A stretch of 17,924 nucleotides of DNA from an uncultured Ruminococcus sp. (GCA_946414115.1 CAMKNF010000020.1:1-17924), one strand, 5' to 3'. Shown: positions 7,323 through 15,408, counted from the first letter of the stretch. Notes: generated from the sequence alone by a model not told the origin. Numbers and translations are program-made.

Positions 7323-8405
7323 TCACGTTGGCTGACACGGCTCGTCAGGGTCGCAAGTGACGAAAGGAACGCAAGTTTTGTCACTAATAATATTTCCGTC
7401 ATTTAAGGCACTTGAGTCACTGTCGGGCATATAGTGAACATTTACAAACCTTTTACCGTTACTTCTGTATGAGCTAAAGAAAACATCGTTATCCTCTAAT
7501 TCGTAACGCCATTTATTCATCATCTGCTTTAACGCTTTTGCAGAGATTTCCTTACAGCAGAAAGAATTAAATTCTTCTGTGAACTCAGAGTTTGTCCCCT
7601 TGAAGACAATCTTTTGTTTCATAAATTCAATTAACGAATTCATTTCTTCCGGCAAAAGTATTTCAGGACTTTCTACACTGTCCGAAACTAAATCCCATAT
7701 ATGATTGTCTTTTGAAAAGTTCAGTTCCAACTCTCTGTACTCAATATCTCTGCCTGTACAAATCATTGTTGCGTTGTTCTGACTACGCTTGCTCTTATCA
7801 AGAATAAATGTTGTATCAACCGCACCGCTGATTCCTGTTGTGCCTGAGATTTTATTCAGAGGATCATTGTCACCCTGCTTTCGCAGATGATGTACGAGCA
7901 GAAGAGAAATTTTCAGCTTGTCCGCTAATCTTTTCAGCTCCTCAATTTCCTGATAATCATTTGCGTAAGTAGTATCCTTATTCTTACTTCGTATCATCTG
8001 AAATGTATCTATGACAACAAGAACCGTATCTTTATGCTCTGCGACAAAACTTTCAATCTGTTCTGCAAGTCCGTCCGACATCGAACACGATGATGTTGCA
8101 AAGAAGACATTGTTCGGAACTTCGTCTGTAATCTCATTCAGCCTCTGTTGAATCCTGCTCAGGTTATCCTCAAGGCAAAGATACAGGGTAGTTCCTTTCA
8201 CTGTTTTAAAATTCCACACTTCCTCTCCTTTGGCTATGCGAACACACCAGTCAAGCACTAACCACGACTTACCTATCTTCGGAGCACCGCAAAGCAGAGA
8301 TACTCCCTGGGGAAGCAATGAGTCGATGCAAAAGTTTATTGGATTGATTCGCATATCCATTAATGTTTCACCGTCAATGACAGTAAGCTTTTTATTTTTA
8401 CTCAT
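7323..8405 (-). CDS. RepA-like RecA-fold ATPase (AAA_25 type)
   Basis: A 360-residue protein from the ATG at 8403-8405 (MSKNKKLTVIDGETL), preceded by AAAGGAAA. Walker A is GAPKIGKS (residues 40-47), Walker B is LVVID (129-133), VHH is at 171-173 and a SGTTGISG segment at 187-194. This set matches RepA-like hexameric helicases of plasmids and mobile elements. The C-terminal third probably forms a winged-helix domain. An in-frame ATG at 8493-8495 behind AAGGAG would add 30 residues and is a credible alternative. A third ATG at 8500-8502 opens a short overlapping frame of about 15 codons. The likely role is replication of the excised circle or a helicase function. Confidence 0.88.
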   Translation of the reverse strand: MSKNKKLTVIDGETLMDMRINPINFCIDSLLPQGVSLLCGAPKIGKSWLVLDWCVRIAKGEEVWNFKTVKGTTLYLCLEDNLSRIQQRLNEITDEVPNNVFFATSSCSMSDGLAEQIESFVAEHKDTVLVVIDTFQMIRSKNKDTTYANDYQEIEELKRLADKLKISLLLVHHLRKQGDNDPLNKISGTTGISGAVDTTFILDKSKRSQNNATMICTGRDIEYRELELNFSKDNHIWDLVSDSVESPEILLPEEMNSLIEFMKQKIVFKGTNSEFTEEFNSFCCKEISAKALKQMMNKWRYELEDNDVFFSSYRSNGKRFVNVHYMPDSDSSALNDGNIISDKTCVPFVTCDPDEPCQPT

Positions 8406-8677
8406 TGTAATATTTCCTTTCCAAAATTCTCTTATAAACAAAAATTGCTCCCACCTAATAAAAGTGGAAGCATAAACTATATTCAGCACAATCATATGTC
8501 ATCAGCTCCTTCTAAATCCATAGAGATAATTGCATAAAGCATCAGACTAATTTATTTGTAATGAAATTGAAATCTATGCTATGCAACTGTCCCTCTACTT
8601 ATAAGGACACTTGTAATCGGTTTGTAAACCTATTTTTTAATAATTTACGATAATTTGTAAAAACAAAAATGCGGCGC

Positions 8678-9070
8678 CTATGTTTCCATAGACATCCGCA
8701 TTCGGCTGAGCAATTTTTTCAGTCGCTTGGATATTGCCATCTTACTGACATTAAAGAATTCTCCGATTTTCTCCATTGAGTCATTACAATAGAAGTAGAA
8801 ATAAATCAGAGTCTTATCTTTAAACGAAAGATTGAGCATAACAGTACGCAGTTTTTCAAGCATGAGGCTCTTGATAACTTCACATAGAGTAGGATTGTCA
8901 AAAGAACTTTGTGTAGCATTTGCCGACACTGTTTCAGACTCACTCTTACTAATGTGTCTGCGGTAGCTTCGTTCTTCAGCGGATTGCCTCTTTCTGTCGT
9001 TCTCAAGAAATTCTGCTACCTCGTCAGATACTGAAATATCACTTCCGCCATAGTTAATGGTCTTTCCCAA
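8678..9070 (-). CDS. Sigma-70 region 4-like regulator
   Basis: About 130 residues if started at the TTG at 9068-9070 (LGKTINYGGSDISVSDE), which has AAAGG at good spacing; an upstream ATG-initiated version up to 9124 would read through the leader hairpin. The N-terminal part resembles small sigma-like proteins of Clostridia mobile elements (DEVAEFLENDRKRQSAEERS). The C-terminus has a helix-turn-helix (SMEKIGEFFNVSKMAISKRL) like sigma region 4. It is the first gene of the mobilisation unit, with a consensus-like promoter and a long structured leader. It probably controls expression of the mobilisation or replication genes. Confidence 0.8.
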   Translation of the reverse strand: MGKTINYGGSDISVSDEVAEFLENDRKRQSAEERSYRRHISKSESETVSANATQSSFDNPTLCEVIKSLMLEKLRTVMLNLSFKDKTLIYFYFYCNDSMEKIGEFFNVSKMAISKRLKKLLSRMRMSMET

Positions 9071-9267
9071 ATGTATTCCTTTCCGCCGCGGAAAGGTCAC
9101 TATAGGTATCCGAAACAGCACCATAGTTCTGTTGACTTCAAGGTTTTATCCTGATGATGGCGTAGGTTGCCTCAGGCGCATCCAAGAAATCTGAGATCAC
9201 ACAGTCGTGACCTCATCGGCATTTTTATTATCATAGGCACATGCCTTATGATTCGAGTTGAGTGTTT
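9071..9267 (-). promoter_or_regulatory. Structured 5' leader with SD-sequestering hairpin
   Basis: About 200 nt between promoter and the sigma-like gene. It holds three hairpins: GAGGTCAC/GTGATCTC (9193-9214, one wobble), CCTGA-GGC/GCC-TCAGG (9150-9176), and a perfect 8-bp hairpin at 9078-9096 (CCTTTCCG/CGGAAAGG) whose downstream arm on the minus strand is the AAAGG ribosome binding site. Translation could therefore be gated by leader folding. A short peptide frame also lies in the leader. Confidence 0.55.
9138..9234 (-). other. Possible leader peptide, frameshifted
   Basis: The frame starting at the ATG at 9232-9234 (or 9220-9222) encodes MIIKMPMRSRLCDLRFLGCA and stops at 9172. If one G of the GG at 9182-9183 is dropped, the frame continues as LDAPEATYAIIRIKP and stops at 9138-9140. 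The longer peptide looks more protein-like and spans both leader hairpins. No ribosome binding site is evident. Confidence 0.3.
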
Positions 9268-9296
9268 ATTATAGCATAATATTTATTTTGGGGCAA
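9268..9296 (-). promoter_or_regulatory. Promoter of the sigma-like gene
   Basis: On the minus strand TTGCCC (9291-9296) and a perfect TATAAT (9268-9273) are 17 bp apart. Confidence 0.65.
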
Positions 9297-9424
9297 TATT
9301 TGCTTCTTTAATAAACAAACCAAATTCCTATAATAAATAGTTGGAGTGTTTAAATATAATCGTCTTAATTGATTACGTATCTGTATTTTATTTACGCAAA
9401 TCTAATTTGATGACCTTTCAAAAA

Positions 9425-10078
9425 TTAATCCATTGTTTCATATTCTTTTGTTAACATATAGTCTAGAATCGTTGTCTTGATTTTTTGATAATAATATGTA
9501 TTTTTATAAACTAAACTTTCAACTATAGGATAAATCATAAATAAGCAACCTAATACAATGAATCCTAGAATATAAATTCCTAATGATGCCAATGGATCTA
9601 TTTCGCTAAAAATATCAAATAAACTAACCACAAAGGCAATTAACATAGGTATAAAAACTACAGATATTATATTTTTGACTATTTCATAATCTTTATTTTT
9701 ATATCCTAAAAAATAATCACATTCTCTCAAGAGTAAATTCAAACTTTCCTTTGACCAAGTAATTTTTCTTTCTTCAAAAGTACTTTTAAGTATTTTAATA
9801 TTATTTTCATTGTGTTCTATTATTACTTCTGCTTTATGTAACTTGTTGTTTTTAATTTTGTTTATTGCTAATAAAACTGCTATCCAAACTGCACAGATAG
9901 CAAATGCGATAGAACCATATATATTACTTCCATAAATATTTTGTAATATTACCGCAAAAAATATCAAAGCTGTCATTATAATTACGCTGACAAAAAATAT
10001 TTTCTCAAATAAAGTATAAGGCTTTTTCGTATAACATAACTTCTCATTTCGCCTATAAGCTAAAATAAATAATTCCAT
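9425..10078 (-). CDS. 4-TM membrane protein, last gene of the ABC operon
   Basis: A 217-residue protein, ATG at 10076-10078 behind AAAGGG. Hydrophobic helices lie at about residues 25-48, 53-72, 135-155 and 163-187, in two pairs separated by a charged cytoplasmic segment (about 75-130). It begins 27 bp after the second permease gene ends, so co-transcription is likely. I do not recognise the family. At the end of an export operon it could be an immunity or accessory factor (inference). The 124 bp after it contain no gene that I can see. Confidence 0.75.
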   Translation of the reverse strand: MELFILAYRRNEKLCYTKKPYTLFEKIFFVSVIIMTALIFFAVILQNIYGSNIYGSIAFAICAVWIAVLLAINKIKNNKLHKAEVIIEHNENNIKILKSTFEERKITWSKESLNLLLRECDYFLGYKNKDYEIVKNIISVVFIPMLIAFVVSLFDIFSEIDPLASLGIYILGFIVLGCLFMIYPIVESLVYKNTYYYQKIKTTILDYMLTKEYETMD

Positions 10079-10105
10079 TTCATTAACCCTTTCTTTTGTT
10101 TATTT

Positions 10106-11314
10106 TTATTGTTCTCTAAGTAAAATTGTGAGATCTATTTTTTCAGAACGTTTTACTGCACTCCTGCATACGAGTAAAAGTATTAAAATAAATAACATTA
10201 TTATAAAAACTATTTGAGTTAGTGTGATACTAACGGTCATTTCCATTATCGTATTACCCACCAAAGTAAAAAGATACGGATTCACAAAGATACTACTCAA
10301 GAACATTGTGGTAATTATCCCTACCGCAATTGATATCAACCCCAAAAACAAATATTCAGAAAATATTATATAGAATATTTGTTTTGATTTATAACCTAAC
10401 GAACGATACAAGGCGAGCTCGTTTGTTCGGCTGTTTACATTGTTTTTGGCAAACATAAAGAAGCCAAACACTACCATTACAATAAAAAAAGCAAGCATAG
10501 CAAGCAGAATATAGAGCGCAGTATTGTATGTATCTGCATCAATCATACTAGGCTGTCTGTATGCAGTTCTGATAAACAAAACATCATCAAGCGCTTTTTC
10601 AGTGTTTTCAGCGTTATCAATCAGAATTATATAGCTCTTATCACTCGAAATAGACAAGCCGCCCGATGAAGCGTTTTTTAAAACTTCATCTGTGTACTTA
10701 TTCAAATCCGCCTGCGGAATCAGTATTTGAGTATCCGAATACAAAGGGTCAGACGTACTGTATGCACCGACTACCTCTACTTTGTGCGAATTATCACACT
10801 CGTCAATGAAAACAAGCGTTTTGCCGATAAGACTCTCTCCCGAAATATCATAAATTCTGTTATCCTCAGGATTAAAGTCCCTTATATTCTGCGGAACAAG
10901 AGCAACGCCTGTTTCGCTTTCGTCAAACGCTCTGCCTGAGGTAATCACGGCTTCGCTTCCCGTGTGAATAAAACCTAACGAATAGCCGTCGTGCAAAGTT
11001 CCGCTTGTTTCGGAAACGCCAAGCAATGAAGGCATTTTATATACCGTTTCAACGTGTTCAAGCTTTTTGATTTCATCAATATTCTGTTTTATCAGTTCAT
11101 CTGACGAATCTGCTTTAAACTCGGTTACAAGCTCTCTGTTGGAAATATGATTATTAATTTTTTCCTCAATATTCGCTTTCAAAGGAAAAGCAATGCTTAC
11201 TGAAATAAGTATGAGAACTGTTGAAAAAATAATAAAGATACAGTAAAGAGCGGTTGAAAGCTTGTTTGATGCAACAGAGGATTTTAAAAGCATATTGAGA
11301 TTTCTGTTCTTCAT
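10106..11314 (-). CDS. ABC transporter permease (MacB/FtsX-like)
   Basis: A 402-residue protein, ATG at 11312-11314, one base after the ATPase stop codon. TM helix 1 is at about residues 21-43. An extracytoplasmic domain of about 220 residues follows, then three C-terminal TM helices (about 268-290, 315-340, 362-385). The cytoplasmic loop RTNELALYRSLGYKSKQIF is the typical FtsX coupling motif that contacts the ATPase. The architecture matches type VII (MacB-like) exporters that drive periplasmic or extracellular work rather than import. It pairs with the ATPase at 11316-11984 and the second permease at 11999-13366. Confidence 0.9.
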   Translation of the reverse strand: MKNRNLNMLLKSSVASNKLSTALYCIFIIFSTVLILISVSIAFPLKANIEEKINNHISNRELVTEFKADSSDELIKQNIDEIKKLEHVETVYKMPSLLGVSETSGTLHDGYSLGFIHTGSEAVITSGRAFDESETGVALVPQNIRDFNPEDNRIYDISGESLIGKTLVFIDECDNSHKVEVVGAYSTSDPLYSDTQILIPQADLNKYTDEVLKNASSGGLSISSDKSYIILIDNAENTEKALDDVLFIRTAYRQPSMIDADTYNTALYILLAMLAFFIVMVVFGFFMFAKNNVNSRTNELALYRSLGYKSKQIFYIIFSEYLFLGLISIAVGIITTMFLSSIFVNPYLFTLVGNTIMEMTVSITLTQIVFIIMLFILILLLVCRSAVKRSEKIDLTILLREQ

Positions 11315-11315
11315 T

Positions 11316-11984
11316 TTACTTTTCCTCTAAAACTCCGTCTTTCATAATGCAGATTCTGTCGGCAAAATCTATTACTGCGTCGTTGTGACTGACAACAAGC
11401 ACGCCCTTGCCCGACTCTGTAAGCTTTTTAAGCTCTTCAAAAATCATCAGTTCATTTTTACTGTCAAGGTTTCCTGTAGGCTCGTCTGCAAGGATAAAAT
11501 TGGGATTATTGGCAAGCGCTCTTGCAATTGCAACCCTCTGCTGTTCACCGCCCGAAAGCTCTGACGGATAGTGGTCAATGCGGTGTGAAAGTCCGACTAT
11601 TGCAACAAGCTCCTCTGCCCTTTGCTTCATTTCCGCTTTGTTTTTAAATTCGCTGTTTATCAGCATCGGCACCATAATATTCTCGTAAACCTTGAGGTGA
11701 GAATTAAGGTGGAATGCCTGAAATACAAAGCCGAGGAATTTCATTCTGACATCGGCAAGCTTGTTTTTGTCAAGCTTTGATACGTTTTCTCCGTTGATTA
11801 TCACTTCGCCCGAAGTGCAGGAATCAAGCAAGCCTGCAATCTGTAAAAGCGTACTCTTGCCGCTTCCCGACTGTCCCATAACTGCAATAAATTCTCCCTC
11901 GCTCAATTTGAGCGAAACATTATCCATTGCTGTGACTTTATTATTGTATATTTTTGAAACATTTTTTAACTCTATTGTTTTCAT
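11316..11984 (-). CDS. ABC transporter ATPase (MacB/LolD-like)
   Basis: A 222-residue protein, ATG at 11982-11984 behind GAGAGG. It has Walker A GQSGSGKS (about residues 37-44), Q-loop VFQAF, signature LSGGEQQR, Walker B FILADEP, D-loop GNLDS and the switch His in VVSHND. Length and motifs match the LolD/MacB/YknY group, which works with FtsX-type permeases. It lies 14 bp after the first permease gene and one base before the second, so the three are one transporter operon. Confidence 0.95.
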   Translation of the reverse strand: MKTIELKNVSKIYNNKVTAMDNVSLKLSEGEFIAVMGQSGSGKSTLLQIAGLLDSCTSGEVIINGENVSKLDKNKLADVRMKFLGFVFQAFHLNSHLKVYENIMVPMLINSEFKNKAEMKQRAEELVAIVGLSHRIDHYPSELSGGEQQRVAIARALANNPNFILADEPTGNLDSKNELMIFEELKKLTESGKGVLVVSHNDAVIDFADRICIMKDGVLEEK

Positions 11985-11998
11985 ATTTGCCTCTCAAT

Positions 11999-13366
11999 CT
12001 AATTCATTACATTTATCGGCTGAATATCAGTTAATTTTTTAATCAGGATAACTTGACAAATTAGAGGAATAATTATTGATGTTGCTAACGATACGCAAAC
12101 AAAAAGCAGGAATAAGCGCCAGTCAATTATATACACAAGCGTCTGATATTCTCCGTGAACAAATATATAATTAGTTAAAGCGACAAGTGCCGCTGACAAA
12201 GTGCCACCGATTAAAAAGCCTTTTAGTGTGAGTGACAACTGTTCGTAACACATACAAGCAAATATCTGCCTGTTTTTATAACCTATAGCCTTCAGCAAGC
12301 CTATGTAACTCTTTCTTTCATTAACGGAAGAAACTGACGACTGTACCAACATAATAACCGTCAGGATAAGAAGTGCAAAAATTAAAAATACACCAACCGT
12401 ACCGAATAAATTTGCCATCAAAACTGTACTGTCATTAATTAACTGTTCAGGCGAGTTTGCAATAGAATATCCCATTCGGCTTACTTCATTAAATATGTAC
12501 GGTAAGTTATCAAAATCGTCGGCTACAACATAATAACTGTGCAACGAAGAATCGTTCCACCACCTTGAAAGTTTACTTTCATTAGCCGACAAATCAACTC
12601 CCGCCGATTCTAATGCCATTTCTGTCATTTTTAAATCGGTTTCTCTTGAAACGAATATATCCCCAAAATAACCCGATTTTGCAGGAGTGCAGTAATAGGT
12701 TCCGACAATTTTTAATTTATACTCTGGTGACGGCAGCACCTCATCAGTATTGCTTGAAACCGTATCCTCCCTGTAATTATATATAACGCTTACATTATCG
12801 TTATACCCTTTTACCGTAATTGTTTTACCAATCATAGTTGTCCCGTCAATATAATCGAGATCTTCGTAGTTACTGTTTTCGAGTTCAAACGGATAAAATA
12901 TGCTCGGTACTATACAACTGAAAATCGGTGAATCATCTAAATTCTTGCCGGCTGTTATGGTTTTTTCTTCATCACCGATTAATCCGCATATGTAAACTGT
13001 AGTATTTTCATCTTTAATCTTTTCATCAATTTTGTCCGGACTTCCATTTTCATTGTCAACATCTAAAATACTAAACATACATACCCCTCTGAAACCGGCA
13101 ATATCATCCACCGAAGAAACATGTTCAACATTTTCAATTGATGAAATTGCGTCATCGGTAAGCGGTAAAAGCCACGGGTCAAGCTCCAGTGATCTCGCCC
13201 TGTAGTCCTTTTTGTATTCATTTAGTGCCTGAGCTGTCACTGCCGTAAAACAAGATATGACCGTACAAGCTATTACAAGTAAACACATCAGCACTATAAC
13301 TGCATTGCTTTTTTTGTTCCCTTTTATATTTGCTTTTGATAATAATCTAATATATGAGTATTTCAT
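11999..13366 (-). CDS. ABC transporter permease with large external domain (FtsX-like)
   Basis: A 455-residue protein, ATG at 13364-13366, with a weak GGTG ribosome site. TM helix 1 is at about residues 22-45. A large extracytoplasmic domain of about 270 residues follows, rich in Asp, Ser and Tyr. Three C-terminal TM helices surround a cytoplasmic loop (NERKSYIGLLKAIGYKNRQIF) like the FtsX coupling motif. Two different permeases and one ATPase suggest a heterodimeric exporter. It follows the secreted-protein gene, separated from it by a 10-bp hairpin. Confidence 0.9.
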   Translation of the reverse strand: MKYSYIRLLSKANIKGNKKSNAVIVLMCLLVIACTVISCFTAVTAQALNEYKKDYRARSLELDPWLLPLTDDAISSIENVEHVSSVDDIAGFRGVCMFSILDVDNENGSPDKIDEKIKDENTTVYICGLIGDEEKTITAGKNLDDSPIFSCIVPSIFYPFELENSNYEDLDYIDGTTMIGKTITVKGYNDNVSVIYNYREDTVSSNTDEVLPSPEYKLKIVGTYYCTPAKSGYFGDIFVSRETDLKMTEMALESAGVDLSANESKLSRWWNDSSLHSYYVVADDFDNLPYIFNEVSRMGYSIANSPEQLINDSTVLMANLFGTVGVFLIFALLILTVIMLVQSSVSSVNERKSYIGLLKAIGYKNRQIFACMCYEQLSLTLKGFLIGGTLSAALVALTNYIFVHGEYQTLVYIIDWRLFLLFVCVSLATSIIIPLICQVILIKKLTDIQPINVMN

Positions 13367-13391
13367 AATGTTTCACCACAAGTAAATGACA

Positions 13392-13421
13392 GGGACTGTC
13401 ACTATTTATTTTGACAGTCCC
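13392..13421 (-). terminator. Intra-operon hairpin after the secreted-protein gene
   Basis: GGGACTGTCA (13392-13401) pairs perfectly over 10 bp with TGACAGTCCC (13412-13421). It lies between the secreted-protein stop and the first permease. No T run follows on the minus strand, so it is more likely an attenuator or mRNA-stabilising hairpin that lets the first gene exceed the transporter genes in expression. Confidence 0.6.
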
Positions 13422-13430
13422 CGAATTAAT

Positions 13431-13868
13431 TTAGTAGGTTCTTAAAAGGGTGGCAGAAACTCTGAATCCACCGTTACTTACATTTTTGTATTGAACATAA
13501 TAGGAACCTGAGGGCACTGATTGACCATATGTTACAGCGATAACAGCAGGATAATTTTTGGTTAATGTGAAATCTTTCCATCCGTAACTTTTGTTTAGCC
13601 CCTCATTAACCGCTCTTGCGCTGTTATTTGATGTACTATAACCGTCAAATATTGTTGGATAACTTCCAAAATTCTCAGACATTTTTCCAGTGCCACCCAT
13701 ACTTGTTGATATACTGGTCATTACACCGGGATTTGTAGGAAGAGAAACCGTATGAGTCCATTGATAGGTTTTAGCACTCGCACTTATAGCCATAGCTGAT
13801 GAAAGAGCACATACTGCCGCTAAAGCAGTTAATGTTATTTTTTTGACTTTACTTACCTTGTGTTTCAT
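13431..13868 (-). CDS. Small secreted protein, cargo candidate of the ABC operon
   Basis: A 145-residue protein from the ATG at 13866-13868, which has a perfect GGAGG nine bases upstream. A Lys-rich N-terminus and hydrophobic core lead to SASA/KTYQ, so signal peptidase I should cut after residue 32. That leaves about 113 residues without Cys, rich in Ser, Gly, Tyr and Asn and probably beta-rich, ending in GGFRVSATLLRTY. It heads an operon with two FtsX-type permeases and an ATPase, the gene order of lactococcin-972-like bacteriocins, though I see no clear sequence match to them. It may be an antimicrobial or signalling protein. The divergent PadR gene is the obvious regulator. Confidence 0.8.
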   Translation of the reverse strand: MKHKVSKVKKITLTALAAVCALSSAMAISASAKTYQWTHTVSLPTNPGVMTSISTSMGGTGKMSENFGSYPTIFDGYSTSNNSARAVNEGLNKSYGWKDFTLTKNYPAVIAVTYGQSVPSGSYYVQYKNVSNGGFRVSATLLRTY

Positions 13869-13901
13869 AGATTGAAACCTCCTTTTTAATGTATCTGTAA
13901 T

Positions 13902-13927
13902 TTGTTGCAACAAAAATAACAGTTATT
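13902..13927. promoter_or_regulatory. Two adjacent palindromes in the divergent intergenic region
   Basis: TTGTTGCAACAA (13902-13913) is a perfect 12-bp palindrome and AATAACAGTTATT (13915-13927) a 6-1-6 palindrome. Both lie in the 5' leader of the secreted-protein gene. TCTAT/ATAGA arms at 13938-13954 are a third, weaker dyad. They are candidate operators for the neighbouring PadR protein. Confidence 0.4.
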
Positions 13928-13970
13928 TCAAAATGCATCTATTATTTCCATAGACATTATTTACAGTTTT

Positions 13971-13999
13971 ATAATAACATTCACAAATCATTTTGTCAA
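13971..13999 (-). promoter_or_regulatory. Promoter of the secreted-protein/ABC operon
   Basis: On the minus strand a perfect TTGACA (13994-13999) and TATTAT (13971-13976) are 17 bp apart. Confidence 0.7.
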
Positions 14000-14022
14000 T
14001 ATATATTTTGTTATCCGTAATA

Positions 14023-14051
14023 TTGATTTTTAAAATTATTTGTTGTATAAT
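14023..14051 (+). promoter_or_regulatory. Promoter of the padR operon
   Basis: TTGATT (14023-14028) and a perfect TATAAT (14046-14051) are 17 bp apart, 29 bp before the PadR start. Confidence 0.65.
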
Positions 14052-14080
14052 GTTTTAAAAGGATAGAATGTGAGGTAATT

Positions 14081-14440
14081 ATGGCTAATAAAAATAATTT
14101 TATTAACGGAATAACTGAATTATTGATTCTTTCTATTCTCAATAAACATGATAGTTATGTGTATGAGATAGTTAAATCAATAACCGAGTTTTCAGGCGGC
14201 CTGCTATCAATTTCACAAAACACAATATATACAGCTACTTACAAACTTGAAAATGAAGGAAAAATAACTGAATATTCAAAACTTGTAGGAAAAAAAAGAA
14301 CCCGTATATACTATCATATTGAATCTTCGGGTATTGATTATCTAAGAGAAATTTTTGTCAATTATAAAAATACAACAGACGGTGTAAGAAATATTCTTGC
14401 CGCTCTGTCTGAAGAAGGTAAAGGTGAGTCCAATGAATAA
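14081..14440 (+). CDS. PadR-family transcriptional regulator
   Basis: A 119-residue protein with GAGG before the ATG. The N-terminal winged helix (ITELLILSILNKHDSYVYEI) and the wing (YKLENEGKITEYS, KKRTRIYYHIESSGIDYLRE) are typical of PadR proteins; a short C-terminal helix would serve dimerisation. PadR proteins usually repress adjacent membrane or efflux genes and their own operon. Here it faces the secreted-protein/ABC operon across an intergenic region with palindromes and leads an operon with a DUF6120-like protein and a second secreted protein. The next gene starts inside its last codons. Confidence 0.92.
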   Translation: MANKNNFINGITELLILSILNKHDSYVYEIVKSITEFSGGLLSISQNTIYTATYKLENEGKITEYSKLVGKKRTRIYYHIESSGIDYLREIFVNYKNTTDGVRNILAALSEEGKGESNE

Positions 14441-14816
14441 GATATGTAAACAATATATTTCTGAAGTGAAAACACTCTTCCCAATTATGGGTAAAAATGA
14501 AAAAATCTATGTAAATAAACTGAAGAAACATCTTGAAAACTACTGCGAGGAATCGTGTATCGCTTCAAAACAAGAATTGTACGAAAGCTATGGTCATCCA
14601 AATGATATTGTAAATGATTACTTTTCATCTGCTGATACGGAATACATAGTCAAAAAAATTAAAATATCAAAATATATTAAAATCGCTATAACATCCTTGC
14701 TGGTTATTGCTCTTGCTACAGCTTCGATTTACTGCACTATTCTGATTAGAGAACACGAAATTTTTGCAAGAGAAGAAGTTGTAATTTGTGAGCAAACAAT
14801 TGAGGAAATTGATTAA
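14433..14816 (+). CDS. DUF6120/HAAS-like single-TM protein
   Basis: A 127-residue protein from ATG 14433-14435, overlapping the padR stop by eight bases, with AAAGGTGAG upstream; an earlier in-frame start is poorly placed. Residues 1-80 form a helical cytoplasmic domain (YISEVKTLFPIMGKNEKIYV; YESYGHPNDIVNDYF) resembling DUF6120 and the HAAS/DUF1700 proteins that accompany PadR regulators. One TM helix lies at about 87-110, followed by a short outer tail. In other bacteria such PadR partners are thought to sense membrane or export state and modulate the regulator; that role here is inference. Confidence 0.82.
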   Translation: MNKICKQYISEVKTLFPIMGKNEKIYVNKLKKHLENYCEESCIASKQELYESYGHPNDIVNDYFSSADTEYIVKKIKISKYIKIAITSLLVIALATASIYCTILIREHEIFAREEVVICEQTIEEID

Positions 14817-14831
14817 AGGAGATACTATTCT

Positions 14832-15320
14832 ATGAAAAAATTAATTACGACATTGCTGATATCAGCACTTTTTATCAGTACAGTTTTCTGCATTCCTGCT
14901 AATGCAACTGTTACATTAGAAAACACTCAAACTACAATTGAATTGTTGGAAAACGGAGATTATATTGAAACTGTGATAAGTTGTGTCACAGATAAAAAAG
15001 GATTTGACTATTCGACATACGCTACTCAAACCAAAACAGGTAAAAAAACTTCTTCATATAAAAACAGCAGTGGTACTGTATTATGGTCAGTTTCTGTAAC
15101 AGGTACTTTTTCATATAACGGCAGTACTGCCACCTGCACAAGCAAATCTCACAGCGCCACATCATACTCATCCAGTTGGTCAATCAAAAGCGTTTCATCA
15201 ACTAAAAGCGGTAATTCTGCCACTGCAAACGCTGTTGCAACACATAAAACTTCTGTAGCATCAAATGATTATTCGTTGTCTGTAACTTTAAGATGCAGTG
15301 CTAACGGAACTTTATCTTAA
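14832..15320 (+). CDS. Secreted Ser/Thr-rich protein
   Basis: A 162-residue protein, ATG behind AAAGGAGA. The signal peptide should be cut after ANA (residue 25), leaving 137 residues. The mature part is rich in Ser and Thr, with a central domain (SGTVLWSVSVTGTFSYNGS) and a C-terminal SLSVTLRCSANGTLS; cysteines in the mature part at about 51, 101 and 155 of the precursor could form one disulfide. I recognise this as a type seen in gut Clostridia beside PadR and transporter genes, with no assigned function. It is the last gene of the padR operon and may be exported or sensed by the adjacent ABC system. Confidence 0.85.
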   Translation: MKKLITTLLISALFISTVFCIPANATVTLENTQTTIELLENGDYIETVISCVTDKKGFDYSTYATQTKTGKKTSSYKNSSGTVLWSVSVTGTFSYNGSTATCTSKSHSATSYSSSWSIKSVSSTKSGNSATANAVATHKTSVASNDYSLSVTLRCSANGTLS

Positions 15321-15408
15321 ATACCAAATCATACAAAACATTAATGTCAATGCTGTGACAGAAAATATCGTAGCACATCTTACATCGTAAAATTTAATAA
15401 TTAAAAAA

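Larger units (their letters stand above)
3240..9300 (-). mobile_element. Mobilisable module: recombinase, mob and rep genes
   Basis: All genes from 3240 to 9070 lie on the minus strand and make a complete mobilisable set: sigma-like regulator, RepA-like ATPase, oriT-like region, MobC, relaxase with nested gene, small conserved protein, serine recombinase. No type IV secretion or coupling-protein genes are present, so transfer would need a helper conjugative element. The ends of the module could not be fixed from the sequence alone. Confidence 0.7.

Noticed and set aside
7013..7406. Plus-strand frames across the oriT-like region
   Set aside because: They run through hairpins and into the antisense of the RepA-like gene, with no ribosome site and no family resemblance.
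15321..15408. Small gene between the secreted protein and its terminator
   Set aside because: Only very short frames without ribosome sites are present.
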